From contig JAUMPM010000044.1 in assembly GCA_031294825.1 (NCBI GenBank), positions 3,358-67,357 of the forward strand: a stretch of DNA of 64,000 nt, written 5' to 3'. The notes under the pieces are model-generated. The model was not told the DNA's origin. It made no database searches and saw only the letters and a list, made by a program, of their open reading frames with translations. A program made the translations under genes and the position numbers. This DNA is from Collinsella sp. (lineage in GTDB: Bacteria; Actinomycetota; Coriobacteriia; Coriobacteriales; Coriobacteriaceae). This document shows, piece after piece, positions 8,492 through 16,678 of this stretch. How positions within the stretch are numbered: the stretch's first letter is position 1; each line of letters begins with the position of its first letter.

Positions 8492-8640
8492 GTAGGTATT
8501 CCGCCCCCCGCGGAGCAACTGGGTGAACCGTCGCGTTTATTTAGGGAGCCCACACAGTCGTGCCTAGTACAGGTATCCTTCGTTGTTAAGGACGCTGGAA
8601 CAGTCGATGAGGGCACCCACCTGTTTTAGGTGGGTTCATT
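8492..8640 (+). ncRNA. ssrS: Probable 6S RNA
   Basis: A 526-base gene-free stretch holds a self-contained RNA gene. A -10 box TATGAT (8486-8491) precedes it. The 5' end AGGTATTCCGCCC can pair with the 3' GGGCACCCACCT to close a long rod. Inside lie the words GGGAGCCCACACAGTCG and AGGTATCCTTCG and the hairpin TCCTT/AAGGA. It ends in a terminator hairpin ACCCACCT-GTTTT-AGGTGGGT followed by T-rich DNA. The layout and words resemble 6S RNAs of Gram-positive bacteria as I remember them; no search was run. 6S RNA binds housekeeping RNA polymerase and represses it in stationary phase. Confidence 0.65.
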
Positions 8641-8873
8641 TTCGTAACGTGGGGGGTGGTTTTCTTTTGCCGAAAATCGCCATTACAGTCCATATGGATC
8701 CCCGCCGGCATCCCGACAAGCCATCGACAACATCCCAATATCTGGTAAGCGCGTGATTATCGCTGCGTGCAATTACATGCACCCCCCTTGGTCGAGTATT
8801 ATGGTTCGGCTATGCCCTTTGCGCATGGCGTTCTTCTGACCTTTTCCTTCGACGCTTGGCGGTTTTTAGATTC

Positions 8874-10073
8874 ATGGCTTCATCCCCGAGCTACATACCG
8901 TACCTATGCGTGGCAGCGGCGGCCTTTATCACGACCTTCCTCGCGGTGCCCCTGGTCAAGCGCTTGGCAATTAAACTCGATGCCGTCGACTATCCTTCTA
9001 AGCGCCGCATCAACACCAAGCCCATCCCGCGTTTGGGCGGAACGGCGGTGTTTTTGGGCCTGGTAGTTGCCTGCATTGTGCAAATCCTAGGCACCTGGCA
9101 CCTAGGCTGGCCACCCGTCCTGGTGCCGCACCCGCGCCTTCACATTAGCTATCCCATGCTGGCGCTCTCCTTTACCGTCATCTTTGCGACCGGCGCTATC
9201 GACGACGTCTTCCAGCTCAAGCCCAAGCAAAAGCTGGCCGGACAGGTCCTCGCCGCGCTCATCGCCTGTATCGGCGGCCTGCGGATCGGCGTCATCGTCA
9301 ACCCGTTTGCCCCCGGCGAAATCATGCTCGGGTGGCTCGCCTACCCCATCACCGTAATCTATCTGGTGGCATTCACCAACATCATTAACCTCATCGACGG
9401 CCTCGACGGCTTGGCCACGGGCATCTGCGGCATCGCCTCGTTCACCATGTTTTCGATGGCCGTTCTCTCGGGCCGCATCGACGCCGCCGCGCTCTCCATT
9501 GCGCTCTTTGGCGCCTGTCTGGCCTTTTTGCGCTACAACTTCAACCCCGCAAGCATCTTCTTGGGCGACTCGGGGTCACTGCTTCTGGGCTTTGCACTGG
9601 GCTCCATCTCGCTGCTCAACGTGAGCCGCACCGCCGCGCTCACCTCGCTTATCATCCCGCTCATCGTTGCCGGCGTGCCCATCATCGACACGTTTAGCGC
9701 CATCGTGCGCCGCAGGCGCGCCCACATTAGCATTGGGCAGGCCGACAAGGGCCACATCCACCACCGCCTGATCCAAGAAGGCTACAACCAAAAACAGGCC
9801 GTGCTGCTCATCTATGCCTGGTGCATCATGCTTTCGGCCGGCGCCGCCGCGATTAACCAGGTCGAGGTGCCCATGCGTGTGCTCATCTTTACCGTGCTCG
9901 CCATTGGCTCGGCGGCCTTTGCCAAGCATCTACATCTGTTTGAGCCCGTGCTGCGCCACCATTACAACAAGCGCACGCACGAGGACGAGCTCGTCACCCC
10001 CGACGACCCCGCCTTTAAGCAGGAGGAGCAGGCAGCCGAGGAGCGCAAAGAAGAGCGCCGCCACAAGCTCTAG
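8874..10073 (+). CDS. Undecaprenyl-phosphate sugar-1-phosphate transferase (WecA/TagO type)
   Basis: A polytopic membrane enzyme of 399 residues with about ten hydrophobic helices, of the MraY/WecA superfamily. It moves a sugar-1-phosphate (usually GlcNAc-1-P) from a UDP-sugar to undecaprenyl phosphate, starting wall polymer or surface glycan synthesis. Family motifs present are the Asp pair AIDDVFQLKPKQKLAGQ, NLIDGLDGLATG, FLGDSGSLLLGF and the cytosolic His loop DKGHIHHRL. The charged C-terminal tail is rich in Glu/Arg. No clear ribosome binding site precedes the ATG at 8874; a TTG 18 bases earlier is the alternative. Confidence 0.88.
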   Translation: MASSPSYIPYLCVAAAAFITTFLAVPLVKRLAIKLDAVDYPSKRRINTKPIPRLGGTAVFLGLVVACIVQILGTWHLGWPPVLVPHPRLHISYPMLALSFTVIFATGAIDDVFQLKPKQKLAGQVLAALIACIGGLRIGVIVNPFAPGEIMLGWLAYPITVIYLVAFTNIINLIDGLDGLATGICGIASFTMFSMAVLSGRIDAAALSIALFGACLAFLRYNFNPASIFLGDSGSLLLGFALGSISLLNVSRTAALTSLIIPLIVAGVPIIDTFSAIVRRRRAHISIGQADKGHIHHRLIQEGYNQKQAVLLIYAWCIMLSAGAAAINQVEVPMRVLIFTVLAIGSAAFAKHLHLFEPVLRHHYNKRTHEDELVTPDDPAFKQEEQAAEERKEERRHKL

Positions 10074-10243
10074 GGCAAGCTGCCGAGGATGTGCCCAGGC
10101 GCCGCTGGCCAAGCTCAGCCGCGCCGCACCCATCGCACATGCCGCACCACGCGCGTCCCTCTCCCGCCCCTCGCCTACTTACGCACCACCCCTCCAATAA
10201 ACGCGTTATCATCTTGACCCATGAACATACGTTAGGAGCAATC

Positions 10244-11293
10244 ATGCCAAACGAGAACAGCTACGAAGTCGCGCTGCAAAAGAGCAACGCCATTCGCGAG
10301 GGCCTGGCCAAGACGCCCGAGAAGTTCACCATGCTCACCGGCGACCGCCCCACCGGCCGTCTGCACCTGGGCCACTACTTCGGCACCCTCAAGGTCCGTG
10401 TTGAGCTGCAGAACATGGGCGCAAAGACCAACGTGCTCATCGCCGACTATCAGGTCATCACCGACCGCGACACCACCGAGCACATCCAGGACAACGTGTA
10501 CAACATGGTCATGGACTACCTTGCCTGCGGCATTGACCCCGACAAGACCATGATCTACGCGCACTCCGCCGTGCCCGCCGCCAACCAGCTCATGCTGCCG
10601 TTCCTGTCGCTGGTGTCCGAGGCCGAACTGGCGCGCAACCCCACGGTAAAGGCCGAGATGGAGGCCTCGGGCCACGAGCTCACCGGTCTTCTGCTCACCT
10701 ACCCGGTACATCAGGCCTGCGACATCCTGTTCTGCAAGGGCAACGTGGTGCCCGTCGGTCGCGACCAGCTGCCGCACATCGAGCTTACCCGCACCATCGC
10801 TCGCCGCTTTAACAATCGCTACGGCAAGGTGTTCCCCGAGGTCGACGCGTTGCTGTCCGAGACCCCGCTGCTGCCGGGCCTGGACGGTCGCAAGATGAGC
10901 AAGAGCTACGGCAACGCCATCAACATCTCGATGACCGCCGAGGAGACGGCCAAGCGCATCAAGAAGAGCCAGACTGACTCCGAGCGCATGATCACGTTCG
11001 ATCCCGAGAACCGCCCCGGCGTGTCTGGCCTGCTTTCGACAGCCGCCATCTGCACCGGCCGATCCGAGGTCGAGATTGCCGAGGAGATTGGCATGGGCGG
11101 CTCCGGCCAGCTCAAGAAGTACGTGACCGAGGCCGTCAACGAGTACTTCGCACCTATCCGCGAGCGTCGCCAGCGCTACGAGAACGATCTGGATTACGTG
11201 AAGGACGTGCTGCACGAGGGCAACCGTCGCGCCAACGAGATCGCCGAGCAGACCCTGGCAGAGGTTCAGGACGCCATGGGTATGGTGTACTAG
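10244..11293 (+). CDS. trpS: Tryptophanyl-tRNA synthetase
   Basis: Class I aminoacyl-tRNA synthetase charging tRNA-Trp. The 349-residue length fits. The HIGH-type motif is HLGH at 41-44 (TGRLHLGHYFG) and the KMSKS loop is at 217-221 (GRKMSKSYGN). The start ATG follows TAGGAG by five bases, which decides against the longer in-frame extension upstream. A strong terminator follows at 11328-11356. No T-box leader is visible upstream. Confidence 0.96.
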   Translation: MPNENSYEVALQKSNAIREGLAKTPEKFTMLTGDRPTGRLHLGHYFGTLKVRVELQNMGAKTNVLIADYQVITDRDTTEHIQDNVYNMVMDYLACGIDPDKTMIYAHSAVPAANQLMLPFLSLVSEAELARNPTVKAEMEASGHELTGLLLTYPVHQACDILFCKGNVVPVGRDQLPHIELTRTIARRFNNRYGKVFPEVDALLSETPLLPGLDGRKMSKSYGNAINISMTAEETAKRIKKSQTDSERMITFDPENRPGVSGLLSTAAICTGRSEVEIAEEIGMGGSGQLKKYVTEAVNEYFAPIRERRQRYENDLDYVKDVLHEGNRRANEIAEQTLAEVQDAMGMVY

Positions 11294-11327
11294 ACCGATC
11301 TGCTGGCTTGAGCTTTCGATTGCTATA

Positions 11328-11356
11328 GGGCGGGCGCTACGGCGTCCGCCTTTTTT
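11328..11356 (+). terminator. Rho-independent terminator after trpS
   Basis: GC-rich stem (GGGCGGGCGC paired with GGCGTCCGCC) directly followed by six T (11351-11356). Confidence 0.85.
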
Positions 11357-11396
11357 GGAGCCGGACCGCTTCGGCTCCGTCCATCGCACTCCCCCG

Positions 11397-11537
11397 ACAA
11401 ACAGGAACAGGCCCGCTGGCAGATAGTTGCCAGCGGGCCTGTTCCCGAAGTACACCGTTGAATCGCACAGAGGGGAGGGATGCGAATCAAACTCAACAGG
11501 GCAGGCTTTTTCATCGCCTATTGCCTGCTCCGTTGCT
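11397..11537 (-). ncRNA. Candidate structured small RNA with C-rich loop
   Basis: The gene-free stretch 11294-11631 reads on the minus strand like a small RNA gene. A -10-like TATATT lies at 11549-11544. Then come helix GCAGGC/GCCTGC (11528-11501), then hairpin TTGATTCGCA / TGCGATTCAA (11490-11458, one mismatch) with the 13-base loop TCCCTCCCCTCTG, then an 18-bp perfect hairpin GGAACAGGCCCGCTGGCA (11445-11404) followed by TGTTTGT. The C-rich loop is complementary to Shine-Dalgarno-like GGGGAGGGA. No -35 box at good spacing was found, so expression is unproven. Confidence 0.45.
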
Positions 11538-11631
11538 GAAACCAATATAGTTCACCGTGGTTTACTTTCTAGCGTCAATGTGCGCCGCCATACCTTCTCC
11601 ATAAGTTAGCTCAGGTAAACCTGCAACGGAG

Positions 11632-11668
11632 AACCACCACAAAGGGGACAGGCACCTTTGTGGTGGTT
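11632..11668. repeat. Palindromic repeat family 1, copy 3
   Basis: Stem AACCACCACAAAGG (11632-11645) with 11655-11668, loop GGACAGGCA, then T2. It lies just beyond the stop of the methyltransferase-like gene. Confidence 0.85.
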
Positions 11669-11686
11669 TTGACCACGGCAGAGCCG

Positions 11687-12007
11687 CTAGAGTCCGGCAG
11701 GCCAGCGACAGGCGGCCAAGTCGACGTGCATGTCGTCCTTAAACGCCACGCCCTCCCCTAGCAAAAGCTCACGTTGAGCATCGGGGCCGCCAAAGGCAAA
11801 GCCTTCGCAAATGCGACCGTCGGCAAACACCACACGATGGCAGGGAATCTGGCCGGGGCGCGGATTGCTGTGCAGCGCGTAGCCCACGTACCGCGCACTC
11901 CGCGGACGACCGGCAAGCAGTGCCACCTGACCATACGTGGCGACCATCCCCTCGGGGATCTGCTCGACCACCTCGTACACCCGTTCAAAAAAGCCCTCAG
12001 ACGCCAT
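11687..12007 (-). CDS. Single-domain O6-alkylguanine-DNA alkyltransferase-like protein
   Basis: At 106 residues this is the DNA-binding and active-site domain of the MGMT/Ogt family without the N-terminal ribonuclease-like domain. The alkyl-acceptor cysteine is present (IPCHRVV, Cys56), unlike ATL proteins, which replace it by Trp. TYGQVALLAGRPRSARYVGYAL is the usual helix-turn-helix and Arg finger region. It probably repairs or flags O6-alkylguanine. The ATG at 12007 follows GGAG. It is flanked on both sides by family-1 repeats in opposite orientation. Confidence 0.8.
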   Translation of the reverse strand: MASEGFFERVYEVVEQIPEGMVATYGQVALLAGRPRSARYVGYALHSNPRPGQIPCHRVVFADGRICEGFAFGGPDAQRELLLGEGVAFKDDMHVDLAACRWPAGL

Positions 12008-12036
12008 TGCTCGCTCCCTTCCACCCGGAAAAGCAT

Positions 12037-12075
12037 AAACCACCACAAAGGTGTCTGTCCCCTTTGTGGTGGTTT
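12037..12075. repeat. Palindromic repeat family 1, copy 4 (inverted, variant loop)
   Basis: 15-bp stem AAACCACCACAAAGG (12037-12051) with 12061-12075. The loop is TGTCTGTCC, the complement of the usual loop with one change. Confidence 0.85.
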
Positions 12076-12087
12076 ATGGCAGGTCGG

Positions 12088-12942
12088 TTAGTTGGCGGGC
12101 TGGAAGAAGGCTACTGCTACGGCGCCGGGGCCAACGTGGGTACCGATGGTGGCGCCGATGGTGTGAACGGGCAACTCGCCCTCGGTGTGGCCAGCCCAAA
12201 GTGCCGCGCTGTCCTCGATATACTTCTTGAGCACCGCATTCGAAAGACCCGTATAGCCGAGCGCCAGCGGCATGGAAAAGTCGATGCCGCCCGCCTTTTT
12301 GACCTTTTGGTTCAGCAGGTTGCGGCCGTTCTTGGAACCGCGCGCCTTGCCCAGCTGCACGATCAGACCGTCCTCGACAGCCACCACGGGCTTTACGTTG
12401 AGCAGCGTGCCCACGGCGCCGGCCGCAGCAGACAGACGACCGCCGCGCACCAGGTACTCCAGCGTCTCGAGCAGGCCGATAACCACCACACGGTCGCGCA
12501 CGGCCTCGACAGCCGCCGCAATCTGAGATGCACTGCGGCCCTCGTCCACCAAGCGCAGCGCATACTCGACCAGGACGCGCTCGCCTAGGGTAACGTTGTT
12601 GCTGTCTACCACGAACACGTCACCACCTGGCGCCTCGGCAAGTGCGGTACGGGCACTCTGATTGGTGCCTGATAGCTTAGCGCCCACGGTAATAATCACG
12701 GCCTCGTCGCCGGCCTCACGCGCCTCGGCGATGGCCTGCGAAAACGCGTACGGGTTGACCTGGCCGGTCTTGGGCAGCTCATCGCGCTCCACGAGCATCT
12801 CGTAAAAGCGCTGGTGATCGATGTCGATGCCATCCATGTACACATCGGTGCCAAAGGTGACGGACAGCGGCAAAACGGCCAGTGCCGGGTGCTCCGCCGG
12901 CGACATATCGCTTGCGGAATCGGTAATAATGCGGACGGACAT
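12088..12942 (-). CDS. DegV family fatty-acid-binding protein
   Basis: DegV proteins (FakB type) bind a fatty acid and present it to the kinase FakA for phosphorylation before use in phospholipids. The 284 residues contain the family blocks IITDSASDMSP at the N-terminus, TGQVNPYAF, GAKLSGTNQSA and the C-terminal IGATIGTHVGPGAVAVAFF. The start ATG at 12942 follows AAGGA; in-frame sequence upstream lacks a site. A MarR-type regulator is encoded 119 bases upstream on the same strand and may control it. A second DegV paralog is at 62793-63653. Confidence 0.9.
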   Translation of the reverse strand: MSVRIITDSASDMSPAEHPALAVLPLSVTFGTDVYMDGIDIDHQRFYEMLVERDELPKTGQVNPYAFSQAIAEAREAGDEAVIITVGAKLSGTNQSARTALAEAPGGDVFVVDSNNVTLGERVLVEYALRLVDEGRSASQIAAAVEAVRDRVVVIGLLETLEYLVRGGRLSAAAGAVGTLLNVKPVVAVEDGLIVQLGKARGSKNGRNLLNQKVKKAGGIDFSMPLALGYTGLSNAVLKKYIEDSAALWAGHTEGELPVHTIGATIGTHVGPGAVAVAFFQPAN

Positions 12943-13061
12943 AGCGAATCCTTTCTTGCGCAGGTCCCGCGCAGGGAATTTTGACAGCAAGGCCCCGGCA
13001 CGGTATACGCGCTCAAACAGGACTATGCAGTTGTTAATTGGAAGCAAAAGCCTTGGTGGCC

Positions 13062-13511
13062 CTACAGCTCGCGCAGGGTGTTAAGAATCGTGCGCAGCGA
13101 CGCATACATCTGCTCGCGCTGCTCCACACCCATAGCCTTACCGGTGGTATCGAGCACTTCGCGAATGATGCGGTCCGCCTCGCTCATGCTCTCGCCGCCC
13201 AGAGCGGTCAGGCGCACCGGAGCACGATACTTAACGGCGGCATCGCCCGAATCATCGACCTCGACGTAGCCACCCTCCTCCAGATGCGCCAGCGTACGCG
13301 AGACGGCGGCGCGGGTCACGCCTGCCATGCGAGCCAGGTCGGCGCCAGTCAGGCCGTCCTTGCTGCGCTCAAGATAGTACAGGCACATAACGTCGGAGCC
13401 CTTGAGACCCAGCCTTGCGCCCTCAGACGTCTTAATGCGCTGGATCTCCTTGTAGAGTCCGCTGATCAGTCCGACAAAGTCCTCGAAACGTGTCTCGTCG
13501 CTCTGCTGCAT
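13062..13511 (-). CDS. MarR family transcriptional regulator
   Basis: A 149-residue winged-helix protein. The recognition region LTGADLARMAGVTRAAVSRTLAHLEEGGYVEV (about residues 53-84) is a typical MarR helix-turn-helix plus wing, with long N- and C-terminal helices for dimerisation. These proteins usually repress neighbouring genes and release DNA on ligand binding. Its position directly upstream of a degV gene suggests a lipid- or fatty-acid-related signal; that is inference. Confidence 0.88.
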   Translation of the reverse strand: MQQSDETRFEDFVGLISGLYKEIQRIKTSEGARLGLKGSDVMCLYYLERSKDGLTGADLARMAGVTRAAVSRTLAHLEEGGYVEVDDSGDAAVKYRAPVRLTALGGESMSEADRIIREVLDTTGKAMGVEQREQMYASLRTILNTLREL

Positions 13512-13616
13512 GGGAGACGACCGCCTTTCGCTTGCATAATGCTAACGGGTAAACATCTTAGTCGCATAAGGCGACACCCGTACCCAAATACCCCATTTGT
13601 TAACCCATCAACATAA

Positions 13617-13655
13617 AAACCACCACAAAGGGGACAGGCACCTTTGTGGTGGTTT
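13617..13655. repeat. Palindromic repeat family 1, copy 5
   Basis: 15-bp stem AAACCACCACAAAGG (13617-13631) with 13641-13655, loop GGACAGGCA. It lies between the marR promoter side and the 3' end of the B3/B4 gene. Confidence 0.85.
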
Positions 13656-13681
13656 GGGGCATCAATAGGTTCTAGGCGCCG

Positions 13682-14401
13682 CTACAGTTCCACGCAAGGA
13701 TTGTCGCGGGTCACAAGCGTCTTAATGACAACCGTCGCTCCCAGATAGCGCTCAAGCAGCTCGGCTAAGCGATCGATCGCAGCCTGGCAATCCCCCATCC
13801 GCTCGGGCTCCACGCACTCAATCGCCAGGAACGCATCGGCCGAATCATCGGACAGCGCCGTGCGAACGCCGTCGCGCCAGTTCCAGCAGCGGCACACAGC
13901 GCCCGCATCGTCGATGTAGGCGAGCTCGCCGGGCAGCGTCGGATCGTCCGCCTCCTCGCCAAGCGGCAAGAACGCATCGCCACCGTCGGTCACCTTCAGG
14001 CGAAGGTCTCCCTCGATCGCATGCAGATCCTCGCCTCCCACGGGCAGCGCGTAGGTCAGCGACACCGTGTTGTAGATATCCACCGCGGGCGTAATGTGGC
14101 CCACCGGCTTGCCTTTGAGCACGCGTTTGAGCAAGTTCTCGATCGAGCAGCGCGCGCCTTTCTTGGTCTTGAACAGACGATAGGCCTCGCGCCATGCCTT
14201 GACCGGTGCGTTCTCGCTGATAGTGTCGCTGGTCAGATGACGCTCCGCATCGATATTGGCGCGGTCGAGCAACGCCGCAATCGCATCCACGTCCTCTTGA
14301 GAAATCTGAGCCGTGGGCTTCATGCCCTCCACGACCACAACACCGACCGCTGCCTGCGGAAACAGCTCCCAGAATGAATCCTCGGCAATAAAGCTCTTCA
14401 T
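13682..14401 (-). CDS. B3/B4 tRNA-binding domain protein
   Basis: This 239-residue protein resembles the B3/B4 (editing) domain of the phenylalanyl-tRNA synthetase beta chain as a free-standing protein. Supporting segments are KAWREAYRLFKTKKGARCSIENLLKRV, VDIYNTVSLTYALPVGGEDL and LTDGGD-like residues, which match the usual order. Free B3/B4 proteins are thought to act on mischarged tRNA or amino acids, but most are uncharacterised. ATG at 14401 follows GGGAG. It stands alone between two family-1 repeats. Confidence 0.75.
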   Translation of the reverse strand: MKSFIAEDSFWELFPQAAVGVVVVEGMKPTAQISQEDVDAIAALLDRANIDAERHLTSDTISENAPVKAWREAYRLFKTKKGARCSIENLLKRVLKGKPVGHITPAVDIYNTVSLTYALPVGGEDLHAIEGDLRLKVTDGGDAFLPLGEEADDPTLPGELAYIDDAGAVCRCWNWRDGVRTALSDDSADAFLAIECVEPERMGDCQAAIDRLAELLERYLGATVVIKTLVTRDNPCVEL

Positions 14402-14576
14402 ACGCTCTCCCTTCATTGTGCGCGCCCGAGTGAGGGCGCCTAAACAAAAAGCGCCCTTACAACGGCCACCTTCAAAGTCCTACGGTGCCGTCACAAGAAC
14501 GCTTGCGCTGTCCCCATCCGGAGAAGGGGACGATATGTCAGGCGTATTGTAACCCGAGTCATCCACGCGAGCAAAA

Positions 14577-14609
14577 CCACCACAAAGGTGCCTGTCCCCT
14601 TTGTGGTGG
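14577..14609. repeat. Palindromic repeat family 1, copy 6 (inverted)
   Basis: 12-bp stem CCACCACAAAGG (14577-14588) with 14598-14609, loop TGCCTGTCC. It lies 19 bases beyond the pckA stop. Confidence 0.85.
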
Positions 14610-14628
14610 ATATGGACTCACGGCGAAG

Positions 14629-16299
14629 CTAGTGGCGAAGTCCCAGCAGCCCGCGGCCGCGATGACGGGCGTCGGCGTGTACTTGAACGTGCGGGCCGGC
14701 GGCTTTGACGGACTCGGGCAGGTGCGAGTACTTCTTCTCGAAGTTCTCCTCGAACATCACCGCCAGGTTGTGCGCGGCCTCGTCATAGCGCGCGGTGCTC
14801 TGCCAGTATTGGCGCGGCACCAGGATGCCATCGGGCACGCCGTGGCACGTCGTGGGAATGTCGACGTTAAAGATGTCGTCGTGCACGAACTCGCTGTCCT
14901 CGATGGTGCCGTCGAGGGCGCGCGCGACCAGCGAGCGCGTGTAGGCAAGCTCGATGCGATGGCCCACGCCGTAGCCGCCGCCAATCCAGCCGGTGTTGAC
15001 CAGGTACACGCGCGTGCGGCCGTCGGCAATGCGCTCGCCGAGCATCTTGGCGTAAACCATGGGGTCGAGTGGCATAAACGGCTCGCCGAACAGCGAAGAG
15101 AACGTGGGCGTGGGCTCGGTGACGCCGACCTCGGTTCCGGGAATCTTAGCCGTAAAGCCCGTCACAAAGTGGTACATGGCGGCGTCAGCCGTCAGGCGCG
15201 AGATGGGCGGCAGCACGCCAAAAGCGTCGCAAGTCAGGAACAGCACGACACTCGGAGTGGTGCCCATGCCCTTAGTCCACGCGTTAGGAATGTGCTCCAC
15301 GGGATAGGCCACGCGCGTGTTGTGCGTAATCGAGATGTCGTCGTAGTTGGGCTTGCGGTTCTCGTCGAGCACCACGTTTTCGCAGATCGCGCCAAAGCGG
15401 ACAGCGTTGAAGATCTCGGGCTCGTGGAAGGCGTCCAGGCCCTCGCATTTGGCGTAGCAGCCACCCTCGATGTTGAAGATGCCCATGTCGGACCAACCGT
15501 GCTCGTCGTCGCCGATAAGTAGTCGCGTGGGGTTGGCAGAAAGCGTAGTCTTGCCGGTACCGGACAGGCCAAAGAACACGGCGGTCTCGTGCGTGACGGG
15601 ATCCATGCTGGCCGAGCAGTGCATGGGCAGCACGTCGTCCTCGACGGGCAGCAGATAGTTCATGACACTGAAGATGGACTTTTTGATTTCGCCGGAGTAG
15701 CCGGTACCCGCGACCAAAATCACGCGCTCCTGGAAGTTGATGACCACGGCGGCGCTGGAGTTGAGGCCCTTGATGGCAGGATCGCACTGGTAACCGGGCG
15801 CTGCGAGCACGCAGAAGTCGGGCTCGCCGGTGCGCGCGATTTCGCGGGCGAGCGGACGGGCGAGCATTTGCTTAATGAAGAGTGCCTGGCTGGCACGCTC
15901 GCAGGCAACAAGCAGGCGACGCGTGTGGTTGCGGTCAGCGCCCGCCATGCCGCGCGTGACGAACACGTCGCGCTCGTTGAGATAGTCGACGATGCCGGCC
16001 TTGATGGCCTCATAGCTCTCGACGGACAGTGGGCGGTTGACCGCACCCCAGGCGATCTTGTCGTGAACATCGGGGGTGTCAACGATAAAACGATCGTTGG
16101 GCGAACGACCAGTGCGCTCCCCCGTCTCGATCACGAGCGCGCCATTAGAAGCCATACGGCCCTCTTTGCGACGAATAGCGTGCTCGACAAGCTCTGCCGC
16201 CGGCAGGTCCACCAGCAGACGGGGTTGATTCTCGGCGGGATCTTCAACGAGCGTAATACCAAAGTTGGACAGAACTTCTGCAGGGGTAACACCAGGCAT
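14629..16299 (-). CDS. pckA: Phosphoenolpyruvate carboxykinase (ATP)
   Basis: Interconverts oxaloacetate plus ATP with PEP, CO2 and ADP. In anaerobic gut bacteria it often runs toward oxaloacetate and saves energy. The 556-residue protein has the ATP-type signatures: GRSPNDRFIV, the kinase-1a P-loop GLSGTGKTTLS, kinase-2 LIGDDEHGWSD, and the substrate segment EGGCYAKC. It runs about 15-20 residues beyond usual length at the C-terminus. The start ATG at 16299 (MPGVTPAEV) follows AAAGGAGG, excluding a long upstream in-frame extension. Confidence 0.95.
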   Translation of the reverse strand: MPGVTPAEVLSNFGITLVEDPAENQPRLLVDLPAAELVEHAIRRKEGRMASNGALVIETGERTGRSPNDRFIVDTPDVHDKIAWGAVNRPLSVESYEAIKAGIVDYLNERDVFVTRGMAGADRNHTRRLLVACERASQALFIKQMLARPLAREIARTGEPDFCVLAAPGYQCDPAIKGLNSSAAVVINFQERVILVAGTGYSGEIKKSIFSVMNYLLPVEDDVLPMHCSASMDPVTHETAVFFGLSGTGKTTLSANPTRLLIGDDEHGWSDMGIFNIEGGCYAKCEGLDAFHEPEIFNAVRFGAICENVVLDENRKPNYDDISITHNTRVAYPVEHIPNAWTKGMGTTPSVVLFLTCDAFGVLPPISRLTADAAMYHFVTGFTAKIPGTEVGVTEPTPTFSSLFGEPFMPLDPMVYAKMLGERIADGRTRVYLVNTGWIGGGYGVGHRIELAYTRSLVARALDGTIEDSEFVHDDIFNVDIPTTCHGVPDGILVPRQYWQSTARYDEAAHNLAVMFEENFEKKYSHLPESVKAAGPHVQVHADARHRGRGLLGLRH

Positions 16300-16438
16300 G
16301 GGGCCTCCTTTAAAAACGCGACACGTTGACGCGACGCGCACTTTACTCACGTAAAGCCCGTTGTACCCGATATGCAAAAACGTTTTTGCGGCAAGGGCGG
16401 CAAGCCCGCCCAACGGTCAAAAATCGCAGGCAAGCGGC

Positions 16439-16571
16439 CTAGTCATTGGGGACGCTTTTAAACGACTAGTCATTGGGGACACTCTTGAACAGACAACATT
16501 CAAGGAGTGTCCCCAGATGCCGGCACTTAGGGACGTTCCCAAAGTGCCGGCACATAAGGAACGTCCCTAAG
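16439..16571. repeat. Repeat family 2, copy 2: block of palindromes and direct repeats
   Basis: Within the 379-base gap between pckA and the flippase gene. CTAGTCATTGGGGAC occurs twice in direct orientation (16439, 16466). A 15-bp hairpin joins GGGGACACTCTTGAA (16475) with 16499-16514. A 14-bp perfect hairpin joins CTTAGGGACGTTCC (16526) with 16558-16571 and carries the palindrome GTGCCGGCAC in its loop. This is REP/BIME-like architecture. Confidence 0.75.
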
Positions 16572-16678
16572 TGCCGACTACCGAATGGCGCCGCCGAAAT
16601 TATCGAACAATCTGTTCAAAAACACGAGCGGACACCGCGGTGTCTATACTAGAGCGCAGCAATAGAAAGGACCCCGCT

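Noticed and set aside
11457..11500. tRNA-like words (GGAGGGATGCGAATC) suggesting a tRNA or Sec-tRNA remnant
   Set aside because: No acceptor, D or anticodon arm can be assembled. The stems fit a C-rich-loop hairpin of a candidate small RNA better.
71..14609. Repeats of ~38 bp as a possible CRISPR array
   Set aside because: The copies are palindromic, hundreds to tens of thousands of bases apart, in both orientations and between ordinary genes. There are no regular spacers and no cas genes.
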